The notes under the pieces are model-generated. The model did not search any database, was not told where the DNA came from, and saw only the letters and a program-made list of their open reading frames with translations. DNA of 64,000 nt from Bin5 sp965221145 (lineage in GTDB: Bacteria; Chloroflexota; Anaerolineae; Caldilineales; Caldilineaceae), in contig OZ244877.1 in assembly GCA_965221145.1 (NCBI GenBank), positions 3,844,001-3,908,000 on the forward strand, in the 5' to 3' direction. Each line of letters starts with the position of its first letter. Positions within the stretch are counted from its first letter, which is position 1. Positions 57,994-64,000 of this stretch are shown one piece after another. The position numbers and the translations under genes were made by a program.

Positions 57994-58745
57994 GGGTGCA
58001 TCCCAAATTATTGTGCGCCACCCCGACTTGCCAGCTTCGCTCATCTGTGCTACACTCCTCCGCGACCGGGAATGCCGCCATCGCGCGCCCAGCCCCCCAT
58101 ACCGCAATCCGGCGCTCGGGTGCCTTCTGGGCGCGCGCAGCGGTAGCGCATCTAACAATGCGCGCTCACAGTACGAAGGAGTAGCGCACGAAATTTCAAC
58201 CAATTCCTGCTTCTTTTGGGCTACGGGGGGGGGGTAAAAGCGGACAAAGCGGACAAAGCGGACACTAAATAATTCTATATCTTGGAAATATCGACCCTGC
58301 CAGCCTGGTTCCCCGACCGAACATGGCACCAATCCCGTAACAAACTAGCGCTCATATAGCGAAGCGGTAGCGCATCCAACAATGCGCGCTCATATAGCGA
58401 AGCGATAGCGCATTCAACACCGGCGCTCATATTAACGAAGCGATAGCGCATTCAACACCGGCGCTCATATTAACGAAGCGGTAGCGCATTCAACACCGGC
58501 GCTCATAGGACGAAGCGGTAGCGCATTCAACACACGGCTTCTATCGGTGCAGGAGAGCCATCTCCGGCAGAGGCGCGGCAGGAGATCGCGGTTGGCATTT
58601 TGAAGATTTCTTGGCGGAACTGTCTGTCGTCTAACGCCATTACAAAAAACTGCCAAAACTGGCCCTACCCCACCTCCTCCGTTCCCCGCGTCAGCAAGCC
58701 TCCCGCGTTCCCAGAGCAACGATGCAAAAAATCTGAGATGCACCC
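57994..58745 (-). mobile_element. MITE-like element, copy 2 (752 bp)
   Basis: This is the reverse-complement homologue of 1882-2520. The terminal inverted repeats are GGGTGCATCCC (57994-58004) and GAGATGCACCC (58735-58745). The central array has five nearly regular 38-bp units, and the terminal block 58550-58735 matches the left block of copy 1. There is no coding capacity for a transposase. It lies between queG and rpsO. Confidence 0.75.
58348..58536. repeat. 38-bp tandem repeat array (5 units) inside MITE-like copy 2
   Basis: Units begin at 58348, 58386, 58423, 58461 and 58499 and share the words GCGCTCATA, GAAGCG, TAGCGCATTCAACACCG. The unit length is 37-38 bp. Degenerate further units flank the array at about 58130-58190. 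Copy 1 has fewer, more diverged units. Confidence 0.85.
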
Positions 58746-58797
58746 TTACGCCGGTCCGGGAACCGTTCCACAAGATTCGGCGTATAGTGGGGTGACG
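58745..58797 (+). repeat. 53-bp direct repeat, right of MITE-like copy 2
   Basis: This is the second copy of the repeat at 57941-57993 (GAACCGTTCCACAAGATTCG). Its 3' end lies 8 bp from the rpsO promoter. Confidence 0.7.
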
Positions 58798-58804
58798 ACA
58801 GAAT

Positions 58805-58833
58805 TTGAGCATAACGCGGAACTGTGCTAAACT
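58805..58833 (+). promoter_or_regulatory. Promoter of rpsO
   Basis: TTGAGC at 58805-58810, a 17-bp spacer and TAAACT at 58828-58833. It begins just beyond the right direct repeat next to the MITE-like copy 2. The leader to the rpsO ATG would be about 140 nt. Confidence 0.6.
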
Positions 58834-58978
58834 GTTTCAGAATTGGCTGGATCACTCGCCTTGGTATTCCGGCGATGGTTCGGCTCGCAGGGAGAAGGGA
58901 TCGCCTCCTGGAGAGCGTTTTCGTTTCGGTGTCGTTACTGAATTCCCCCTCAAGAGGAAAGGAGTTTGGGAGTACCAC

Positions 58979-59248
58979 ATGAGTATATCGCCCGAAGTAA
59001 AGACCCAAATCATTGAAGAGTACCGGACATTCGAGCAGGATACGGGATCGCCGGAGGTGCAGGTCGCGCTGCTGACCACGCGCATCAATGCACTGACGGA
59101 CCATCTGAAGGCCCACAAACATGACGAAGGGTCACGCAGGGGTCTGTTGAAGTTGGTAGGCCAGCGGCGTAGACATCTGGCGTATCTGCAAAGGAAGGAT
59201 GTAAACCGGTATCGCCAGCTGATTCAGAGGCTGGGTCTGCGTCGATAA
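58979..59248 (+). CDS. rpsO: 30S ribosomal protein S15
   Basis: This 89-residue protein binds the central domain of 16S rRNA. Typical S15 sequence is seen throughout: EEYRTFEQDTGSPEVQVALL, the helix-turn INALTDHLKAHKHDEGSRRGL in part, and RRRHLAYLQRKDVNRYRQLI. The ATG at 58979 is preferred because GGAGTTTGGGAG precedes it; the upstream frame to 58805 is not conserved. It lies upstream of pnp, the order found in many bacteria. Confidence 0.96.
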   Translation: MSISPEVKTQIIEEYRTFEQDTGSPEVQVALLTTRINALTDHLKAHKHDEGSRRGLLKLVGQRRRHLAYLQRKDVNRYRQLIQRLGLRR

Positions 59249-59258
59249 CTGTGATGCC

Positions 59259-59297
59259 AAGGGCGGAACATTCGAATGTCCGCCCTTTATATTTTGT
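59259..59297 (+). terminator. Rho-independent terminator of rpsO
   Basis: AAGGGCGG (59259-59266) pairs with CCGCCCTT (59280-59287). The loop contains the self-complementary ACATTCGAATGT. A T-rich tract (TTTATATTTTGTT) follows. Confidence 0.85.
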
Positions 59298-59298
59298 T

Positions 59299-59380
59299 GC
59301 TCATCTGTCCAATTTACGCCGTGAGGGCGGTCGGACAGTGTAGCGCGCAGGAGGTTGCGCGCAGCCGACGGCAGATGAGC
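59299..59380 (+). ncRNA. Candidate structured RNA or pnp leader
   Basis: Three nested or adjacent stems are visible. P1 is GCTCATCTG (59299-59307) with CAGATGAGC (59372-59380). P2 is GTCC (59307-59310) with GGAC (59333-59336), enclosing ACGCC with GGCGGT. P3 is GCGCGCA (59343-59349) with TGCGCGC (59356-59362), closed by the loop GGAGGT, a Shine-Dalgarno-like sequence. It begins right after the rpsO terminator and lies 400 bp upstream of pnp. It could be a pnp leader fold, a separate small RNA, or chance pairing. Confidence 0.35.
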
Positions 59381-59779
59381 CTTTGCAGCGCCCTCAATGG
59401 CACGACGGACGAACACAACTATATTTTGCGCCACCCGCTCGCAGATGTAAACGGCGCCCAGTGCATTGTGCCAGGCAGGTTTCTGCCGCCGGGGTCCGGC
59501 ATTGGAGAATGAACCGAAGCCATCGTTCCGAAGATCGATCGCTCTCTGGATCGCGCGTTTCGGTCCGTTCTCCAGTTCCGCACCTCGAAAACATTGCGCT
59601 TAGAGATTGTTGGGTAGGGGAGAGGGCAGCCAGCCTGCTCCTTCAATCCGACCATCTTGTCGCCGGTGGCCGTGATGCCGGATGTGTTGCCGGTTATGGC
59701 ATCTGCCCGAAACAGTGGCATCAACCACGCGCCCTGGCTCAGGAGAGAAAGGGCAAAGTTCATTTCGAGGTGAACAAAG

Positions 59780-62074
59780 ATGGATCAACTCAGATTATTT
59801 GAAGGCGCCCGCGTCTATACCACGACGCTGGGCGACAAAGAACTCAGCATTGAAACGGGCGTCCTCGCCCAACAGGCTGGCGGCGCGGTCACCGTCCGTT
59901 GCGGCGACACAGTGATCTTGGCCACGGCCACGATGGACAGAGGCGTGCGGTCAGGCATCAACTTCTTCCCATTGACGGTCGATTTCGAGGAGAAACTCTA
60001 CGCGGCCGGACGCATCCCCGGCAACCTCTTCCGCCGCGAAGGCCGGCCCAGTGAACAGGGGATCCTGCTTTGCCGCCTGGTGGACCGCCCGCTGCGGCCC
60101 CTCTTCCCCAAAGGTATGCGCAATGAAGTACAGATCGTCCTCACCGCGCTCAGTTCGGACGGTGAGCACCTGCTCGACTCGCTGGCGATTATCGCCGCGT
60201 CAGCCGCCCTCTCAATCAGCGACATCCCGTGGGGCGGTCCGGTAGGCGCTGCCTCTGTCGCCTATGTGGATGGCGAACTCGTCGTCAACCCGACCGCGTC
60301 GGAGATGGAGTTGAGTACGCTCGGCTTGCAGGTAGCAGGCACAGCCGACAACATTCTGATGGTGGAAGCCGGCGCCAGCGAACTGCCGGAAGAGATCATG
60401 CTTGATGGTCTGCGGCTGGCCTACGAATCGATGCAGCCCGCCATTCAGACAATTCAGCAGATGCAAACGGAGATTGGGAAAGAAAAATATTCTGACTATC
60501 CCGTCTTTGCGGCAGCGGAGCAGACGGTGGAAAAGGTCACCCAACTGGCACGCGACAAGGTTTTCACGGCAGTGCAGGAAGTTTCTGACCGGGGCGAGCG
60601 CAAGGAGCGCCTGGCCGCAATCCGCACGGAGACCCTGGATGCACTGGCCGAGCCGATCAGCGCAAACGAAGTTGATGCCGGTGATGTGGACGACACGCTG
60701 GACAGCTTGTCCAAGGAGGCGGTGCGGCGGCGCATTCTGAACGACAGCGTGCGGCCTGACGGTCGAGATCTCCAGACCGTGCGCCCGATTCAGGTGCAGG
60801 TGGGCAACCTACCGCGCGTGCATGGCAGCGGGCTTTTCATGCGGGGTGAAACGCACGTCTTGACGATTGCGACGTTGGGTACGCCGGGCGATGCGCAGCG
60901 GTTGTACACGCTTCAGCCGGAAGACGACAAAAGGTATATCCATCACTACAACTTCCCGCCGTATTCGACCGGCGAGGCTTACCCGATGCGAGGGCCGAAA
61001 CGCCGCGAGATCGGCCACGGCGCGCTGGCGGAACGTGCCTTGCAGCCGGTGATCCCCGATGATTTCCCTTATACCCTGCGCTTGGTGAGCGAAGCCGTCA
61101 GCAGCAACGGCTCCACGAGCATGGCCTCCGTCTGTGGCAGCACCCTGGCATTGATGGACGCCGGCGTTCCGATCGATGCGCCGGTGGCAGGCATTGCCAT
61201 GGGCCTGGTGCAGGATCAGGAGACCGGGGCGTACGCAGTGCTGTCGGACATTCAAGGGGTAGAGGATCACCTGGGGGACATGGATTTCAAGGTGGCCGGC
61301 AGCGAGCATGGCATAACCGCCTTGCAAATGGATGTGAAGATCAAAGGGCTGGACTTTGATATCCTGCGCATCGCCCTGGAACAGGCCCGCGTGGGGCGGC
61401 TGCACATCATGGGAAAGATGCTGGACGTGATCGCGGAGGCGCGCGAGCAACTCAGCCCCTACGCGCCCCGTATACTTACTGTGAGCATAGATCCGGAGAA
61501 AATCGGCAAGATCATCGGTCCGGGTGGAAAGACCGTGCGCTCGCTGCAAGAGCGATATGAGGTCAAGATCGATATCGAAGAGGACGGAACCGTCTTTATC
61601 TCCGGCCTGAACGGACTGACCGCTGAAGAGGCGCGCCGCGAAATCGAATCGCTGACCGAAGAGGTCGAGGTTGGCAAGATCTACACTGGCCAGGTTGTGC
61701 GCGTCGAAGCCTATGGGGCTTTTGTCAACCTGTTGCCCGGCGTGGATGGCCTCGTGCATATCAGTCAGTTGGCCGACTATCGGGTCAACACTGTAGAGGA
61801 GATCGCCAACGTCGGCGATGAACTCACGACCATGGTGATCGATGTCGACCCGGCCGGCAAGATTCGGCTAAGCCGACAGGCAGTGCTGGAGGGCTGGAGC
61901 GCGGAGGAGGCACGCGATCGGGATCGCGGTGGGCGACGCGGCGGAGGCGGTCGCGACGAGCGCAGTGGCGGCCGTGAGCGCAGTGGCGGCCGTGAACGCA
62001 GTGGCGGTCGTGAACGCAGTGGCGGTCGCGAGCACGAGCGCGGAGGAAGGAACGGCGGCCGCCCTCGCCGATAG
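59780..62074 (+). CDS. pnp: Polynucleotide phosphorylase
   Basis: This 764-residue 3'-5' exoribonuclease has two RNase PH domains (about 5-235 and 315-545), an intervening helical domain, a KH domain (about 550-615, with IGPGGKTVRSLQ) and an S1 domain (about 620-695, with GQVVRVEAYGAFVNLLPGVDGLVHISQL in part). The first domain has RREGRPSEQGILLCRLVDRPLRPLF and the second SNGSTSMASVCGSTLALMDAGVP with the phosphate-site Ser. The C-terminal 45 residues are Arg/Gly-rich repeats (GGRERS), an RNA-binding tail. GAGG lies upstream of the ATG. Confidence 0.95.
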   Translation: MDQLRLFEGARVYTTTLGDKELSIETGVLAQQAGGAVTVRCGDTVILATATMDRGVRSGINFFPLTVDFEEKLYAAGRIPGNLFRREGRPSEQGILLCRLVDRPLRPLFPKGMRNEVQIVLTALSSDGEHLLDSLAIIAASAALSISDIPWGGPVGAASVAYVDGELVVNPTASEMELSTLGLQVAGTADNILMVEAGASELPEEIMLDGLRLAYESMQPAIQTIQQMQTEIGKEKYSDYPVFAAAEQTVEKVTQLARDKVFTAVQEVSDRGERKERLAAIRTETLDALAEPISANEVDAGDVDDTLDSLSKEAVRRRILNDSVRPDGRDLQTVRPIQVQVGNLPRVHGSGLFMRGETHVLTIATLGTPGDAQRLYTLQPEDDKRYIHHYNFPPYSTGEAYPMRGPKRREIGHGALAERALQPVIPDDFPYTLRLVSEAVSSNGSTSMASVCGSTLALMDAGVPIDAPVAGIAMGLVQDQETGAYAVLSDIQGVEDHLGDMDFKVAGSEHGITALQMDVKIKGLDFDILRIALEQARVGRLHIMGKMLDVIAEAREQLSPYAPRILTVSIDPEKIGKIIGPGGKTVRSLQERYEVKIDIEEDGTVFISGLNGLTAEEARREIESLTEEVEVGKIYTGQVVRVEAYGAFVNLLPGVDGLVHISQLADYRVNTVEEIANVGDELTTMVIDVDPAGKIRLSRQAVLEGWSAEEARDRDRGGRRGGGGRDERSGGRERSGGRERSGGRERSGGREHERGGRNGGRPRR
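61960..62033 (+). repeat. 18-bp tandem repeat in the pnp tail
   Basis: The unit CGCAGTGGCGGCCGTGAG and close variants repeat four times and encode SGGRER. Copy number could vary. Confidence 0.8.
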
Positions 62075-62142
62075 AACAGATTGAGCAGAAAGTCTGAACT
62101 GTACGTTGTGAGGTTTAGTGATGGACTGCCGGGCAGAAGATC

Positions 62143-62898
62143 ATGACGTCGACTCACGAGCAGGGGGATCGAGCCAATCCACAGGATTTGGTCCGCGGCG
62201 ATAAACTGAATTCAGCGATGCAAGGGGGCCGACAGGGGTCGCCCCTTGCGTCCTCGCCCACCGACAGGGACACTCGGACAGACTGCGTGTCCGCGGAGGG
62301 AGACGCGCAGACGGACGAGCCGTCATCGATTCGTATGGTCGTGTCGGCGATCAAAGAGATGGTTCAGATCGTTGTGCCGGCTATCACGCTGGCGCTGCTG
62401 ATCCACCTCTACCTGGCCCAGGCAACGATTGTACACGGGCAGAGTATGCAGCCCAATTTTCGGCCTGCTGAGCGGCTGGTTATGGAAAAACTGAGCTACT
62501 ATTTCCGTGAACCTCGCCACAATGAGATCGTCGTATTGGATATGCCTGAGTCGAAGGCATTGATAATCAAGCGGGTCGTCGGTCTGCCGGGCGAAACGGT
62601 CGAAATCAAGCAAGGACACGTCTATGTTGACGGGCGCATCGTGCCGCCTCCACTTGACATCACACCCCGATCGCAAGTCCTTGTTGACGGGGATGAAGTC
62701 AAAGCGCCCCCCCGCTACGGCGATGCCCCATCTGTCTACGGCCCTATCAAACTGGAAACTGATTCCTACTTCGTGTTGGGCGACAATCGGGACAATAGCA
62801 ATGACAGCCGTGCCTTCGGCCCTGTCGACCGCGACTTCATTAAAGGTCGAGTCTGGGTGCGGTACTGGCCGCTGACACGGTTATTCATCTTCAGATAG
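62143..62898 (+). CDS. lepB: Signal peptidase I
   Basis: This 251-residue membrane protease removes signal peptides from exported proteins. The long polar N-terminal region (about 1-62) is unusual and precedes one membrane segment (about 68-95). The catalytic Ser is in IVHGQSMQPNF, the catalytic Lys in LIIKRVVGLPGE, and the box E motif is GDNRDNSNDSRAFGPV. The ATG at 62143 lies 68 bp after pnp. An AGAAG-like site is weak, so the start may be further in. Confidence 0.92.
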   Translation: MTSTHEQGDRANPQDLVRGDKLNSAMQGGRQGSPLASSPTDRDTRTDCVSAEGDAQTDEPSSIRMVVSAIKEMVQIVVPAITLALLIHLYLAQATIVHGQSMQPNFRPAERLVMEKLSYYFREPRHNEIVVLDMPESKALIIKRVVGLPGETVEIKQGHVYVDGRIVPPPLDITPRSQVLVDGDEVKAPPRYGDAPSVYGPIKLETDSYFVLGDNRDNSNDSRAFGPVDRDFIKGRVWVRYWPLTRLFIFR

Positions 62899-62990
62899 TC
62901 TGGACTGCAGTTCGGGTGATCGGATGATGGAGACGTCCACACGCTGGAGGACGCCCACCCTCACGCCGCATTGCACTCTTTCTTGGTGAT

Positions 62991-64000
62991 ATGAGTACCA
63001 ATCGTTGGAGTACAACCACAAAGATCGTGGTCGCGGCGATTCTCGGTCTCGCAGCCGTGCTCCTCTTGTACGCATTCAGGGTGATGATCCAGCCGACGAT
63101 CATCGCCCTGCTCCTGACTTTTGTTCTCTACCAGCCGGTCAGTTGGGTGCAGCAGCGTACCAGTTGGAGCCGCGCTACCTCGATCGTTGCCGTCTACCTG
63201 TTGGTCATTCTGGCCCTGATCATAACGCCCGTGATCTTCGTGCCGCGGGTGGTTTCCTCGTTCGAATCTCTGCTCGTTCTGCTCGAAACGCTGGTGACAG
63301 ATTTGCAGACGGCTGCGCCGGGGCCGCTCCTGCCCATCTTCGGTTTCAACCTGAGCGTAAACAATCTCTTGCAGCAGTTAGGCACTGTAATACAGAACGT
63401 CATGTCGCAGGCCGGAGCCGGCGCGCTGGGACTGGCCGCGACGCTCACCACCGGTGTCCTGACGACGATCTATGTTCTCGTCCTGGGATTCTGGCTGCTG
63501 AAAGACATCATCAAATTACAGCGCATGGTGATGAACGCCCTGCCGTCGGAGTACCGGGATGATGTGCAGCGTCTGACCCAGGAGCTGGGCGAAATCTGGA
63601 TGGCGTTCCTGCGCGGGCAACTGGTGTTGGGGCTGGTGATCGGCTTTATCACGTGGATCGTGTTGACGATCCTCGGACTGCCGAATGCGGCGGCTCTGGC
63701 GCTTCTGGCCGGTGTGCTGGAATTCCTTCCTACCGTCGGACCGGGCATCAGCGGAGCGATTGGCACACTTGTGGCGCTCTTCCAAGGCTCCACCTGGCTC
63801 CCACTTGGCAAGGTCCCCTTCGCCATCATCGTCCTGATCTTCTACATCATTATCACGCAGGTCGAAAGTGTATATCTGATTCCCCGCCTGGTCGGTCGGC
63901 GGGTGCGCCTGCATCCGGCCGTCACCTTCACCGGCATCATCAGCGCCGCGCTCGTCTTCGGCATGTTGGGCGTCCTCCTGATCACCCCGACGATCGCCAG
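62991..64000 (+). CDS. AI-2E family transporter, cut by window edge
   Basis: This is an open frame from the ATG at 62991 that runs past the window end, with at least 336 residues. It begins with a membrane segment (about 9-26) and continues with at least six more. The family features are the opening VMIQPTIIALLLTFVLYQPVSW in parts, FLRGQLVLGLVIGF and EFLPTVGPGISGAIGT with the later VESVYLIPRLVGRRVRLHP. Family members include exporters of small molecules and Na+/H+ antiporters, so the substrate cannot be told. The C-terminus is missing. Confidence 0.88.
   Translation, partial: MSTNRWSTTTKIVVAAILGLAAVLLLYAFRVMIQPTIIALLLTFVLYQPVSWVQQRTSWSRATSIVAVYLLVILALIITPVIFVPRVVSSFESLLVLLETLVTDLQTAAPGPLLPIFGFNLSVNNLLQQLGTVIQNVMSQAGAGALGLAATLTTGVLTTIYVLVLGFWLLKDIIKLQRMVMNALPSEYRDDVQRLTQELGEIWMAFLRGQLVLGLVIGFITWIVLTILGLPNAAALALLAGVLEFLPTVGPGISGAIGTLVALFQGSTWLPLGKVPFAIIVLIFYIIITQVESVYLIPRLVGRRVRLHPAVTFTGIISAALVFGMLGVLLITPTIA

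Larger units (their letters stand above)
59249..59779. other. rpsO-pnp intergenic region with structured segment
   Basis: This 531-bp gap holds the rpsO terminator (59259-59297), then a segment with strong secondary-structure potential at 59299-59380, then further small hairpins (for example GGCAGGTTTCTGCC near 59482-59495). No ORF is convincing. The last 40 bp include the pnp ribosome site GAGG. Confidence 0.6.

Noticed and set aside
57994..58745. CRISPR array in the 38-bp repeats of 58348-58536
   Set aside because: The units are contiguous with no unique spacers and lie within a repeat element with terminal inverted repeats. No cas genes are present.

Overview
The window looks like a chromosomal segment of a Chloroflexota bacterium, probably Anaerolineae, Caldilineae or a relative. 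This is inferred from the moderately high GC content, the gene content (fused nuo genes, Uma2-family proteins, an mre/min/rodA cluster without minE) and the overall similarity of the proteins to that phylum. No rRNA or tRNA gene was recognised, so the taxonomic call is an inference.

Layout. Positions 1-3.8 kb hold a membrane protein cut by the left edge, a SIMPL-domain protein, copy 1 of a MITE-like element, a small anchored protein behind a perfect consensus promoter, and ribosomal protein bL25. Positions 3.7-8.6 kb (minus strand) carry a LysM/M23 peptidase, hpt, a NUDIX hydrolase, a small unknown gene and tilS. Positions 9-17.2 kb (plus) form a cell-shape and division cluster: mreB-mreC-mreD-PBP2-minC-minD-rodA.

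Positions 17.3-42.9 kb are dominated by respiratory complex I. A complete 14-subunit set (nuoA-B-CD-EF-G-H-I-J-K-L-M-N, with C-D and E-F fused) runs on the minus strand and is interrupted by two Uma2-family genes between nuoEF and nuoG. A second, divergent cluster on the plus strand encodes only membrane-arm subunits (nuoA-H-J-K-L-M-N) plus a small helical-repeat/TM protein. The two sets start from a shared 363-bp intergenic region with a good promoter on each strand.

Positions 42.9-50.6 kb are mixed metabolism and transport: an aldo/keto reductase, a SAM-dependent methyltransferase, an AT-richer two-gene cassette with a DUF2335 membrane protein flanked by 36-bp direct repeats, a cysteine-dioxygenase-like cupin, an HpcH/HpaI aldolase, a solute-binding lipoprotein made of two almost identical tandem domains, and an ABC permease. 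Positions 50.7-53.0 kb carry two PII proteins and an ammonium transporter. Positions 53.4-55.3 kb carry pdxS and pdxT for pyridoxal phosphate synthesis with a small unknown ORF between them. Then come a DUF4013 membrane protein with a repeat tail, queG, copy 2 of the MITE-like element (inverted relative to copy 1), rpsO, a structured leader, pnp, a signal peptidase I and an AI-2E family permease cut by the right edge.

The items most worth following up are the membrane-arm-only complex I cluster with altered NuoH motifs, the two-gene cassette between direct repeats, the MITE-like element with a variable 38-bp tandem array, the tandem-domain binding protein, and the folded region between rpsO and pnp.
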